A stretch of 64,000 nt of DNA. Source: Acinetobacter sp. ANC 4805. GTDB lineage: Bacteria > Pseudomonadota > Gammaproteobacteria > Pseudomonadales > Moraxellaceae. Where the stretch lies: the NCBI RefSeq assembly GCF_022549495.1, contig NZ_JAKZGD010000003.1, positions 62,001 to 126,000 of the forward strand, given 5' to 3'. The translations under genes were made by a program, and so were the position numbers. The number at the start of each line of letters is the position of its first letter. Positions within the stretch are counted from its first letter, which is position 1. A model generated the notes under the pieces. That model was not told where the DNA came from and did not search any database. It saw only the letters and a program-made list of their open reading frames with translations. Shown here in pieces: positions 7,715 to 16,272 of this stretch.

Positions 7715-8662
7715 ATGCAGCATACTAACCTAGAACGCCGTCATTCTCATCAGTTTGATCAAGGAAATCCTTTAGCACAAAAAAGAATTCTCATCGCCAC
7801 AATCTTGACCGCCATCATGATGGTGTTTGAAATCTTAGGGGGATGGTTGTTCAACTCAATGGCATTGCTCGCTGATGGTTGGCATATGAGTTCGCATATG
7901 CTGGCTTTAGGTCTAGCTTATTTTGCTTATCGAATGGCACGTCATTATGCCGATGACCCACGCTTTAGTTTTGGGACATGGAAAATAGAAATACTCGCAG
8001 GTTATAGCAGTGCGATTTTGCTGATGGTGGTTGCTTTATTGATGGGGATTCAGTCCATCGAACGATTATTTCATCCTGTCACGATTCATTTCAATGAAGC
8101 TATTCCGATTGCAATTATTGGGCTGATCGTCAACCTGATTTGTGCATGGTTGTTACATGAGGGCGGGCATGAACACCATCATCATTCACATGAGCATCAT
8201 CACGACGATCATCATCACCCACATGATCACCATCATCATGATTTAAATCAAAAAGCCGCATTTCTGCATGTGGTTGCGGATGCAGTGACTTCCGTTCTCG
8301 CGATTATTGCCTTATTTGCTGCGAAATATTTTAGCTGGAATTTTTTAGATGCCTTGCTTGGAATTATTGGCGCATTATTGGTTGCTAAATGGTCTTGGGG
8401 ACTCATGCAAGAAACAGGAAAAACATTAATAGATGCTGAAATGGGGCATCCTGTGGTGCAAGAAATTAAAGAGGTGATTGCTGAATTTCCACAAGTTGAG
8501 ATTACAGATTTACATGTTTGGAAGGTTGGACGAGGCAAATTTTCTTGTATTCTTGGATTAGAAACAGCGATGTCTGATCTTAATCCTGATCAAGTCAAAG
8601 CTGCATTGGCAATTCATGAGGAAATTGTGCATGCGTCAGTAGAAATTCATCATATTCAATAG
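7715..8662 (+). CDS. dmeF: CDF-family Co(II)/Ni(II) efflux transporter DmeF
   Basis: The 315-residue cation diffusion facilitator has about six membrane segments. The transport-site motifs are LADGWHMSSHM in TM2 and HVVADAVTSV in TM5, giving a His/Asp site. Between TM4 and TM5 (about residues 147-178) lies a long His-rich loop, with runs such as HHHHSHEHHHDDHHH, that probably buffers metal. A cytoplasmic domain (LHVWKVGRGKFSCIL) follows. The WHMSSH variant and the neighbouring RcnR-type repressor point to cobalt/nickel export rather than CzcD-type zinc export. Proton antiport is the family mechanism. Confidence 0.85.
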   Translation: MQHTNLERRHSHQFDQGNPLAQKRILIATILTAIMMVFEILGGWLFNSMALLADGWHMSSHMLALGLAYFAYRMARHYADDPRFSFGTWKIEILAGYSSAILLMVVALLMGIQSIERLFHPVTIHFNEAIPIAIIGLIVNLICAWLLHEGGHEHHHHSHEHHHDDHHHPHDHHHHDLNQKAAFLHVVADAVTSVLAIIALFAAKYFSWNFLDALLGIIGALLVAKWSWGLMQETGKTLIDAEMGHPVVQEIKEVIAEFPQVEITDLHVWKVGRGKFSCILGLETAMSDLNPDQVKAALAIHEEIVHASVEIHHIQ

Positions 8663-8672
8663 ATTGGAATGA

Positions 8673-8700
8673 CTAGAGTTGATTTATGCATCAACTCTAG
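8673..8700. terminator. Terminator between dmeF and chrA
   Basis: Arms CTAGAGTTGAT (8673-8683) and ATCAACTCTAG (8690-8700) form a perfect 11-bp stem with a 6-nt loop between two convergent genes. A T-rich stretch follows on the + strand, so it can end dmeF and probably chrA too. Confidence 0.65.
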
Positions 8701-8709
8701 TGCAAATTT

Positions 8710-10059
8710 TTATACAAATAGGTATAGAACTAAACCACAAAGTGCAGAAGCGAAAATCACATAAAGCACATTGATCTGGAATTTAAACAGCGCAATCATT
8801 GCAGCAATTGTGATGATTGCCGCTTCATAATTAAAAGCGTGATCGAAACCCTGTGGCCACAACACATGATAACTAAAGAAAAGTGCCAGATTGAGAATGA
8901 CACCCACGACAGCAGCGGTAATTGCCGTAAGTGGTGCAGTAAATTTAAGTTCATTATGAGTGGATTCAATAATCGGAGCACCTGCGAGAATGAACACAAA
9001 GGAAAATAAAAAAGTAAACCATGTAACAATGACAGCACCAAATGCACCCGCCAAGAATAGATGATCTGCACCTAACAAGGCCTGATTAAAGCCCCCTACA
9101 AATCCAACGAATGCAACCACCATAATCAGTGGGCCTGGGGTACTTTCACCCAATGCCAGTCCATCAATCATTTGGGTTGGACTGAGCCATGCATAGTGAT
9201 TCACCGCACCTTGATACACATAAGGTAATACGGCATAAGCTCCACCAAATGTCAGTAATGCAGCCTTGGTAAAGAACCATGCCATTTGGGTATAAGCATG
9301 TTCCCATCCTAAGCTCATGGTTAAACTGATGATTGGGATACACCATAATAATGCTGCAATAACGAGGATTTTAGTTAGTTGAGTCCAACGGAAAACAGCA
9401 TGTGTAGGAGGTGGCGTATCATCGTCAATGAGGGCTGCGCCATAATGTTTTTGCTTGCTTTGATGGGCGCTTTGAGTTGCAAATAAATGCGGTTGCTTTT
9501 TACTTAGCAAATAGCCCAGTATCGCTGCACTCAATACAATCAATGGAAAGGGAACATTGAAGAAGAAGATTGCGATAAAAGCAGCAGCGGCAATCAAATA
9601 TAAGAAATTATTTTTGAGTGAACGACTGCCAATACGATAGGTTGCATGAAACACAATCGCTGTGACCGCAGGTTTGATGCCATAAAATAATCCAGCAATA
9701 ATCGGCACATCACCAAACTCAATATAAATCCATGATAGGGCAATCAGAATAAATAAAGAAGGCAGAACAAACAGAATGCCTGCAACTAAGCCACCTGCGG
9801 TTCGATGCATCAACCAACCAATATAAATGGCGAGTTGTTGTGCTTCAGGGCCAGGTAAAAGCATGCAATAGTTGAGTGCATGTAAGAATCTTTTTTCAGA
9901 AATCCAACGTTTCTGTTCGACCAGTTCTTGGTGCATCACTGCAATTTGACCTGCTGGCCCCCCAAAACTAATAAAGCCTAATTTCAGCCAAAATAAAAAG
10001 GCTTGCCAAAAAGAGATGCTTACTATGGGGTGGTCTGGTGGGTTGATCTGTTGTTGCAT
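8710..10059 (-). CDS. chrA: Chromate efflux transporter ChrA
   Basis: The 449-residue membrane protein consists of two homologous CHR domains. Each has the signature form FGGPAGQIAVM (first, near residue 33) and FGGAYAVLPYV (second, near residue 267), with an LPGPEAQQLAIYIGW-type motif in the first and LALGESTPGPLI in the second. It exports chromate from the cytoplasm, reducing toxicity. It starts 2 bp after chrB on the minus strand, so the two form a chrBA operon. The two-domain length is standard for the long-chain ChrA type. Confidence 0.93.
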   Translation of the reverse strand: MQQQINPPDHPIVSISFWQAFLFWLKLGFISFGGPAGQIAVMHQELVEQKRWISEKRFLHALNYCMLLPGPEAQQLAIYIGWLMHRTAGGLVAGILFVLPSLFILIALSWIYIEFGDVPIIAGLFYGIKPAVTAIVFHATYRIGSRSLKNNFLYLIAAAAFIAIFFFNVPFPLIVLSAAILGYLLSKKQPHLFATQSAHQSKQKHYGAALIDDDTPPPTHAVFRWTQLTKILVIAALLWCIPIISLTMSLGWEHAYTQMAWFFTKAALLTFGGAYAVLPYVYQGAVNHYAWLSPTQMIDGLALGESTPGPLIMVVAFVGFVGGFNQALLGADHLFLAGAFGAVIVTWFTFLFSFVFILAGAPIIESTHNELKFTAPLTAITAAVVGVILNLALFFSYHVLWPQGFDHAFNYEAAIITIAAMIALFKFQINVLYVIFASALCGLVLYLFV

Positions 10060-10061
10060 GA

Positions 10062-10985
10062 CTATTCTCGAAAAAAATTGGCATATAAGCCATCAAAAAC
10101 GTAATTGGATAATTCTAATAATTGCTGATCATCTTGGATTTTACTTCTTAGCCCCTGAATCACTTTCTCAATTCCAATGGCTTCAGGCGGTTCAATACCT
10201 CCTACATCAAGGAAATGCACAATCTCCGCAATTTTCTTTAATGCAGGTTTTTGATGCAGTGAGAAGCTATGCAACAGCACTTCAAAGGTAACCAAATGCT
10301 CAATATGGCTAAACGTAGCGCCATCAAAGTCAAAGCCTAAAGCAGATGATGGGCAGTCTGTCGGCGCTTCTAACCATAGGAATGTTGCATGAGGGTCAAT
10401 AAAGTTTTGAATGAGCCAAGCCGAGGCTAAGCGGTCAATCCAAGGTCGTTTTCGGGTTGCCCACACTTTGTTTTGAAAGTTTTCTTGCAGTAGAGTTTGG
10501 ATATTGCCTTGGTTCATCTGAGGTTCATTGATTTCACCTAGACGTAGAATAATTTGTTCAAGGCTATTTATTTCATTACTGGTCTGTGTTTTGGCTTCGG
10601 TTGGGAAAAAGTCAATTTCAATGAGTGAATCAAGATTTTTGCGTAATTTACGAATCTGTTTTAGGGATTCTTTTTTATTGATTTCATTTAGATTTTCTCT
10701 TAACCCAATCAATTGCTGATAAAGCAAATCATATTCATCTTTGCGACTAAACATTTCAGCCAAATTGAGCTGTTCTGTCGAAGTCGTTTGAAAAATATAG
10801 GCTGTACCATGCTCTGAAATGAGGTCATTCGCAATCGGTGTAAATTTTTCTGAGTGCTCGGCAGGTAAGAGGTAAACACCATCTCTGAGTGTTGCTGCGC
10901 CACTTGCTTTAATTGACCGCCATACTCGCATACGGGCAGTGGTGCTTTGAGTGGGGAGTGATGAAATGAGTAATGATATATTCAT
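10062..10985 (-). CDS. chrB: Chromate resistance regulator ChrB
   Basis: The 307-residue protein has the ChrB N-terminal domain (MNISLLISSLPTQSTTARMRVWRSIKASGA, here listed by its parts LLISSLPTQ and RMRVWRSIKASGA) and the C-terminal ChrB domain starting at VWATRKRPWIDRLASAWLI (about residue 173), with GFDFDGATFSHI and PALKKIAEIVHFLD. ChrB is known as a chromate-sensing regulator of chr operons. It is first in chrBA. A 38-bp dyad covers its start codon and leader, a natural place for autoregulation. No strong Shine-Dalgarno sequence is visible beyond a GAG. Confidence 0.9.
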   Translation of the reverse strand: MNISLLISSLPTQSTTARMRVWRSIKASGAATLRDGVYLLPAEHSEKFTPIANDLISEHGTAYIFQTTSTEQLNLAEMFSRKDEYDLLYQQLIGLRENLNEINKKESLKQIRKLRKNLDSLIEIDFFPTEAKTQTSNEINSLEQIILRLGEINEPQMNQGNIQTLLQENFQNKVWATRKRPWIDRLASAWLIQNFIDPHATFLWLEAPTDCPSSALGFDFDGATFSHIEHLVTFEVLLHSFSLHQKPALKKIAEIVHFLDVGGIEPPEAIGIEKVIQGLRSKIQDDQQLLELSNYVFDGLYANFFRE

Positions 10986-11021
10986 GTAATATACTCAACA
11001 AATTTGTTATATATATTACAT
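10984..11021. promoter_or_regulatory. Dyad over the chrB start and leader
   Basis: Outer arms TGTAATATA (10985-10993) and TATATTACA (11012-11020) share the same centre as the perfect inner palindrome AACAAATTTGTT (10997-11008). One more complementary pair extends the dyad to 10984-11021; 16 of 19 pairs match. It includes bases of the chrB start codon, so it could be a repressor operator or an RNA hairpin that hides the start. Confidence 0.6.
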
Positions 11022-11219
11022 ATAAAATTAATTTTATAAATCTAAAAATTGCATATATTCATGTGTTTTATATCGAAGTGATTTGAAAAATAGATGACAG
11101 AAGTCCAATTATTTTGATTTCTATATCTTAAAAAAACATAAATAACGCATTTTTTCTTATTTTTAATCATAAAGCATGCCGCATACCATAAACTGATATT
11201 GTTGAAAGATCATCTAATT

Positions 11220-12242
11220 ATGGGCATTAAGAACACTAAGCCGTTAATTGTTACAGCGATCGTCCTTGTGGCGATTGTTACTTTTATTATTTATCAAAAT
11301 CAAAAAGATGCTGCACCTATTCAGTCTAAAAATAACAAGGCGGTGGTGATTGCCTACCAAACTGGTGTGGATCCAACCAAGGTTGCACAAGCCAATGGTG
11401 ATTATGAACGTGATAGTCATCAAGCAATTCAATGGCGTAAATTTGATGCGGGTTCAGATGTGGTCAATGCATTGGCTTCGGGTGATGTGGTGATCGGCAA
11501 TATCGGTTCTAGCCCTCTGACTGCTGCCGCAAGTCGTGATTTACCGATTGAGGTATTTCTGGTGACAGCTAAATTAGGCGGTTCAGAAGCATTGGTAGTG
11601 AGTAACAAATCAGGCATTCAAAATCCGCAAGATTTGATTGGTAAAACCATTGCCGTACCCTTCGTTTCAACCACGCATTACAGCTTATTGTCAGCGCTCA
11701 AGCATTGGAATATTGCGGATAACCAAGTCAAGATTATTAACTTACGTCCACCAGAAATCACTGCCGCTTGGGAACGTGGTGATATTGATGCGACTTATGT
11801 TTGGGAACCTGCATTAAGTAAACTCAAAGCCAGTGGTCATGTACTGACAGACTCGAAACAAGTCGGCGAGTGGGGTGCGCCAACCTATGATTTATGGGTG
11901 GTTCGTAAAGATTTCGCTGAAAAAAATCCAGAGTTCTTAAAAGCCTTTGTAAAAACCAGCTTGAAACAAGTTGAAGCCTATCAGCAAGATCCAAAAGCAT
12001 TTGAACAAAATGCGGACAATATCCAGAAAATCGCTCAGCTGACAGGCTCTGATGTGAAAGATATTCCTCTACTGTTGTCAGGCAATATTTATTTGAATGC
12101 TCAGCAACAACACGCGACTTTATCAGGTGAGTTCGCCAAAAATATTTTTGATACCGCAACATTCCTAAAAAGCCAAGGCAAGGTGGATCAAGTAAAACCT
12201 GATTATCAAGGTAATGTCACCACCCAATTCTTACAGCCATAG
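11220..12242 (+). CDS. tauA: Taurine ABC transporter substrate-binding protein TauA
   Basis: The protein is about 340 residues from ATG 11220 (a TTG at 11199 would add seven residues). It begins with a hydrophobic signal or anchor segment (PLIVTAIVLVAIVTFIIY). The mature domain has the sulfonate-binding protein pattern: VVIAYQTGVDP, FDAGSDVVNALASGDVVIGNIGSSP, KTIAVPFVSTTHYSLL and DATYVWEPAL. The GSSP and VSTTHYS segments fit TauA rather than SsuA. It binds taurine in the periplasm for TauBC. It is divergent from chrBA and is followed by tauB after 9 bp. Confidence 0.88.
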   Translation: MGIKNTKPLIVTAIVLVAIVTFIIYQNQKDAAPIQSKNNKAVVIAYQTGVDPTKVAQANGDYERDSHQAIQWRKFDAGSDVVNALASGDVVIGNIGSSPLTAAASRDLPIEVFLVTAKLGGSEALVVSNKSGIQNPQDLIGKTIAVPFVSTTHYSLLSALKHWNIADNQVKIINLRPPEITAAWERGDIDATYVWEPALSKLKASGHVLTDSKQVGEWGAPTYDLWVVRKDFAEKNPEFLKAFVKTSLKQVEAYQQDPKAFEQNADNIQKIAQLTGSDVKDIPLLLSGNIYLNAQQQHATLSGEFAKNIFDTATFLKSQGKVDQVKPDYQGNVTTQFLQP

Positions 12243-12251
12243 GAGATCTAA

Positions 12252-13043
12252 ATGAGCGTATTAGCTGCCGAGCATCTTCATTTAACCTTTCCAAAACAGA
12301 CAGTGCCTGTATTACAAGATATCAATCTGAAGATTGAAGAAGGCACTTTGACTGTGATTTTGGGTGAGTCTGGTTGTGGTAAAACAACATTACTGAATAT
12401 TTTGGCGGGTTTTCAAAAGCCAAGTTTGGGTCAGATCAAGCTGAATCATGAAGTGGTGACTGCGCCAGATGCACGACGTGCGGTGGTATTTCAGGATCAT
12501 GCGCTATTACCTTGGTTAAATGTCTCTGAAAATATCGGTTTTGCTTTGCAGCTCAAAGGGTTAAAAGCGTATGAAATTCAACAGCAAGTCGATGCAATTC
12601 TTAAAATTGTCGGCTTGAGTCATGTGGCTCAAGCCAATATTTGGGAATTGTCAGGTGGCATGAAACAACGGGTTGGTATCGCACGTGCTTTGATCAGCCA
12701 TGCGGCATTCATTTTATTGGATGAGCCTTTTGCTGCACTTGATGCATTTACCCGTGAAACCATGCAGCAGTTGGTACTGGATTTATGGATTGAACAAAAT
12801 AAATCCTTCTTCCTGATCACACATGATATTGAGGAAGCACTATTGCTGAGTAACCAATTGGTGTTGATGACGGCTCGTCCAGGCAAGATTGTCGAAACTT
12901 TAAAACTGGATTTTGCAGAGCGTTATAAGCAAGGTGAATCGATTCGTGCGATTAAATCGGATCCTAAATTTATTCAATTACGCGAGCAATTGTTTGAACG
13001 CCTGCGTGTGCAGAAACAGGCAGGGCATGAGGTGGCTGTATGA
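12252..13043 (+). CDS. tauB: Taurine ABC transporter ATPase TauB
   Basis: The 263-residue ATPase has Walker A GESGCGKTT (about residue 37), Q-loop VVFQDHALLPWLNV, signature LSGGMKQRVGIARAL and Walker B FILLDEPFAALD with switch ITHDIEEA. DHALLPW is typical of the nitrate/sulfonate/taurine subfamily. An AGGAG ribosome binding site (GGAGATCTAA) precedes the ATG. It energises taurine uptake with TauA and TauC and overlaps tauC by 4 bp. Confidence 0.92.
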   Translation: MSVLAAEHLHLTFPKQTVPVLQDINLKIEEGTLTVILGESGCGKTTLLNILAGFQKPSLGQIKLNHEVVTAPDARRAVVFQDHALLPWLNVSENIGFALQLKGLKAYEIQQQVDAILKIVGLSHVAQANIWELSGGMKQRVGIARALISHAAFILLDEPFAALDAFTRETMQQLVLDLWIEQNKSFFLITHDIEEALLLSNQLVLMTARPGKIVETLKLDFAERYKQGESIRAIKSDPKFIQLREQLFERLRVQKQAGHEVAV

Positions 13044-13921
13044 CGGGGCAAGCGGAAAATACAATCTATGATGTGACTAAAACTGAACCACTTAAAGATG
13101 AGAACAATCAACAATCAAATTCTATATTCAGCTTGATTTTAGCTTTTGCTGTTCGCCATCGTAGTTTAGCGCTCAGTCTTTCTAGTGTCTTGAGCGTATT
13201 GGTGATTTGGTATTTGATCACGGCATTAAAAATTGTCCCGAGTCTATTTTTGCCGAGCCCTCAAGCGGTATGGCAGAAGTTTCTTGAAGTCAGCCAGCAA
13301 GGCTTTATGAAAGCCACCTTATGGCAGCATTTGGCAGCAAGTATTTCTCGTGTCTTATTGGCTTTAGTTGCTGCGATTGCGATTGGTGTACCTTTAGGTT
13401 TATGGATGGGTTTGAACAAATGGGTGCGCGCGGTGCTTGATCCATTGGTTGAGTTATTACGCCCGATTCCACCTTTGGCTTATTTACCCTTATTGGTGAT
13501 CTGGTTCGGGATCGGTGAAACCACCAAAGTACTTTTGATTTTCTTTTCGATCCTTGCACCTGTGATTATCAGTAGTACCCATGGTGTATTGAGCCATCAG
13601 CTCAATCGTGAACGTGCTGCTTTATCTTTAGGGGCAAGCCAATCACAAGTGTTTTGGCATGTGATTCTGCCGACGGCCTTACCGCATATTTTAACGGGTA
13701 TTCGTATTGGTTTAGGTGTGGGCTGGTCGACTCTAGTGGCTTCGGAATTAGTCGCAGCAGATCGCGGTATTGGTTTTATGGTGCAGTCGGCGGCGCAGTT
13801 CCTCATCACCGATACAGTAGTTCTGGGCATTATTGTGATTGCGATTGTCGCCGTTAGTTTTGAATTGTTTTTGCGTTGGTTACAGAAGCAACTCTCTCCT
13901 TGGTATGGCCAACAGTTATAA
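13040..13921 (+). CDS. tauC: Taurine ABC transporter permease TauC
   Basis: The 293-residue inner-membrane protein has about six transmembrane segments after a 35-residue polar N-terminus. The coupling motif is RERAALSLGASQSQVFWHVILPTALP (quoted in parts: AALSLGASQSQVFW and ILPTALPHI), near residues 192-215. LVELLRPIPPLAYLPLLVIWFG is the BPD_transp_1 hallmark of TauC/SsuC. It overlaps tauB by 4 bp and is followed by tauD after 16 bp, in one operon. Confidence 0.92.
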   Translation: MTGQAENTIYDVTKTEPLKDENNQQSNSIFSLILAFAVRHRSLALSLSSVLSVLVIWYLITALKIVPSLFLPSPQAVWQKFLEVSQQGFMKATLWQHLAASISRVLLALVAAIAIGVPLGLWMGLNKWVRAVLDPLVELLRPIPPLAYLPLLVIWFGIGETTKVLLIFFSILAPVIISSTHGVLSHQLNRERAALSLGASQSQVFWHVILPTALPHILTGIRIGLGVGWSTLVASELVAADRGIGFMVQSAAQFLITDTVVLGIIVIAIVAVSFELFLRWLQKQLSPWYGQQL

Positions 13922-13937
13922 GTGTGAGTAGTAGAAG

Positions 13938-14783
13938 ATGACGTTAAATATTGAAGTTATTAAACCAACAATCGGTGCAATTATTCACGATGTTGATTTA
14001 AACACGGCTGATGAAAATACTACGCAACAAATTCAACAGGCATTGTTGGATCATCACGTGATTTTCTTCCGTAATCAGCAGCTTGCACCTCAGGCACAAG
14101 CTGAGCTTGCTCGCGGTTTTGGTTCTTTGCATATCCATCCAATTTTCCCAACGGTTGAAAATGTACCTGAAATCATTGTATTGGACAGTTGGAAACAAGA
14201 CTTACGTGATAATGAACTATGGCACACCGATGTGACTTTCAGTCAGAAACCGCCATTGGGTTGTGTATTGCAAGCCATCAAGATTCCACCTGTCGGTGGT
14301 GATACTCTTTGGTCGAGTGGCGCAGCTGCATTTGCTGCATTGGATCAAGGTTTACAGCAAAAGTTAAAAGGCTTAACCGCAACACATGACATTCGTCAGT
14401 CTTTCCCGCTTGAGCGTTTCGCGCATAACGATGTTGAGCGTCAAAAACTGGAAGAAACCTTTAAGCGTAATCCTCCTGTTGTTCATCCTATGGTGAGAAC
14501 ACATCCAGTAACGGGTGAACCTATCTTATTTATTAGTGAGGGTTTTACTACACGTATTAATGAGCTGGATGAGACTGAAAGTGCTGAATTGCTGCAATAT
14601 TTATTTGCACATGCAACCAATGAGCAGTTCTATTTGCGTTGGCAGTGGCAGGCAGGTGATGTAGCGATTTGGGATAATCGTTGCACACAGCATAAGGCGT
14701 TATTTGATTATGGTGATGCGCATCGGATTATGCATCGTGCCACGATTAATGGTGATGTACCGTTTTATCAAGCAGCAAGTTAA
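13938..14783 (+). CDS. tauD: Taurine dioxygenase TauD
   Basis: The 281-residue Fe(II)/2-oxoglutarate dioxygenase has the metal-binding HxD at WHTDVTF (His96, Asp98), the distal histidine in IMHRATING (about His266) and the 2-oxoglutarate arginine in that segment. It hydroxylates taurine at C1, which releases sulfite and aminoacetaldehyde, supplying sulfur during sulfate limitation. It ends the tauABCD operon. No tauR-like regulator is in the window, so control probably comes from elsewhere (a Cys-type regulator). Confidence 0.92.
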   Translation: MTLNIEVIKPTIGAIIHDVDLNTADENTTQQIQQALLDHHVIFFRNQQLAPQAQAELARGFGSLHIHPIFPTVENVPEIIVLDSWKQDLRDNELWHTDVTFSQKPPLGCVLQAIKIPPVGGDTLWSSGAAAFAALDQGLQQKLKGLTATHDIRQSFPLERFAHNDVERQKLEETFKRNPPVVHPMVRTHPVTGEPILFISEGFTTRINELDETESAELLQYLFAHATNEQFYLRWQWQAGDVAIWDNRCTQHKALFDYGDAHRIMHRATINGDVPFYQAAS

Positions 14784-15101
14784 GACTTTATTTAGATTAG
14801 AAAGCTTGGGTAAAATCCTGAGCTTTTTATTTTATAGTTCGATCGTCTTTGTGGAATCTTACAGAGGTCTCATCTTGTTTTTGGATAAGCTTTCATTTTC
14901 TCTCTTACTTTTCAGGGATGAAAAGTAACAAAAATCCTTTGTTTGGCTGATGATACTTCCTTGTATCACAGCCAAACTGGCGGCATCCATGCCGCCGAGC
15001 GCGGTAGTGAATTTTTGCGAGAATTTAAAACTACAAGAAAAAGCATTTACGGTCCGGTTTTATCTGCATCTGCGCTTGGAAATTTCTAGACCGTTTGATT
15101 C
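14784..15101. other. Intergenic region after tauD with two strong foldback sequences
   Basis: No gene is convincing here. A weak tauD terminator (AAAGCT...AGCTTTTT, about 14800-14828) comes first. At 14941-14977 arms GTTTGGCTG and CAGCCAAAC, with inner TGATAC/GTATCA, make a 15-bp stem with one bulged base. Right after it, GGCGGCAT (14979-14986) pairs with ATGCCGCC (14989-14996). The element looks like a dispersed intergenic repeat, though a genome search would be needed. Confidence 0.5.
14941..14996. repeat. Double foldback element
   Basis: Two adjacent hairpins, one with a 15-bp stem (loop TTCCTT, one bulged A) and one with an 8-bp GC-rich stem and 2-nt spacer. Neither has a terminal T-run, so simple terminators are unlikely. 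REP-like intergenic repeat is the best guess. Confidence 0.45.
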
Positions 15102-16202
15102 TTAGGCATTAAGTAAAATGATCTCTTGCTTATAAACCGATGGCGCTTGTCCAGTCCAGCGTTTAAAGGCGCGTCGGAATTCACGTAATTCGCTAAAACC
15201 CAGTTGCAGGCTAATTTCACTCATGGATAGGTTCTTTTCCAGTAATTGTTTGGCTTTACGCTCCAAGACATTTTGTCGGATTTGTTGAAAACTCAAGCCT
15301 TCTAATAATAATTGCCGTCTTAAATGGCGCTCGCTGATGCGTAAATGTTCCGCAGCTTGCTGCATTTCAAAACGTTCAGGTAAATGCTGTTCAATCAAGT
15401 GGTCAAGTAAATGCACATAGCCGACCTGATTGAGCTGATCAATTTCTTTTAGTGCCTGTTCACAGATTTGTATTGCAGTTGCGTAGTTGATTGGGCTGTA
15501 ATTTTTTAAGCTGCGCTGCAACATGCTACTGCTAAAGCGCATGATATTTTTATCACGGTTAAATTGGATCGGGCAACCAAAGATATCGATATATTGTTGT
15601 TGATATTCGGTTGGTAAATAGCTGAGCTCAAGACTGATCACATCATTATGATCGCCCAGCATCGCGTTTAAACAGGTGATGATGCTGCTTAATAATTCAT
15701 CATAGAAAAAGGCTTTGAGGTCTAAACATGGATGAGATTCAGTCACTTCCAATTCACAAACATCGCCCTGAATTTTAAAGTCGATATTGAGTACACTGCC
15801 CGAAATACGATGGTAACGAAGCGCGATTTCTAGAGCGTCTGCAACGGTTTTACATGATTGCATGGCAAAGCCCAAAATTCCCATTGAAATCAGACCTTCG
15901 CTGCTGCCAAGCTTTAAACCAAGATCAGGTTGTTGATAGGTTGAGATGGCTTGACGCACGACATCGCAGAGTTGGCTAAAACGAACAACACTTTGGGTTT
16001 GCTGGATTTGCGTGATGTCTAAGCCTGAATCCTGAAACCATATAGCATAGTCCCAATGCTGTTGTTCAGCATAGTGAATCAGGCTGGTCAAAATAGTGGG
16101 TGGCGTAAACTGTTGTAAGTGTGTGTGATTGATCATTCGTTTAGGCATAAGTCCGTTTTGCCCCCCAAAAAGAAGTTCCTTTAACCCTGTTGGGTATCGC
16201 AT
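15102..16202 (-). CDS. AraC-family regulator with Arabinose_bd domain (SphR-like candidate)
   Basis: A protein of up to 366 residues. The N-terminal part (about 45-230) fits the PF12625 ligand-binding domain (GLKLGSSEGLISMGILGFAMQSC). The C-terminal part (about 265-355) has two helix-turn-helix units: MQQAAEHLRISERHLRRQLL and MSEISLQLGFSELREFRRAFKRWTG (quoted in parts ISLQLGFSEL and FRRAFKRWTG), ending APSVYK. Met19 (16148) is an alternative start. It is divergent from the ceramidase gene with 70 bp between them. In Pseudomonas aeruginosa a regulator of this type, SphR, responds to sphingosine; the parallel here is inference from context. Confidence 0.82.
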   Translation of the reverse strand: MRYPTGLKELLFGGQNGLMPKRMINHTHLQQFTPPTILTSLIHYAEQQHWDYAIWFQDSGLDITQIQQTQSVVRFSQLCDVVRQAISTYQQPDLGLKLGSSEGLISMGILGFAMQSCKTVADALEIALRYHRISGSVLNIDFKIQGDVCELEVTESHPCLDLKAFFYDELLSSIITCLNAMLGDHNDVISLELSYLPTEYQQQYIDIFGCPIQFNRDKNIMRFSSSMLQRSLKNYSPINYATAIQICEQALKEIDQLNQVGYVHLLDHLIEQHLPERFEMQQAAEHLRISERHLRRQLLLEGLSFQQIRQNVLERKAKQLLEKNLSMSEISLQLGFSELREFRRAFKRWTGQAPSVYKQEIILLNA

Positions 16203-16272
16203 AATTTTGATTAACTTTCAACATGCTTTATGACAAGCAACTAGAAAAAGAATTGAAAAAAGGAAAGCACCA

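Noticed and set aside
8161..8250. Repeat array in dmeF
   Set aside because: The repetitive CAT/CAC bases encode the His-rich metal loop of DmeF, so this is protein-coding low complexity rather than a DNA repeat element.
14704..14928. Small open frame overlapping the tauD end
   Set aside because: It starts inside tauD in another frame and runs through the terminator region; no ribosome binding site.
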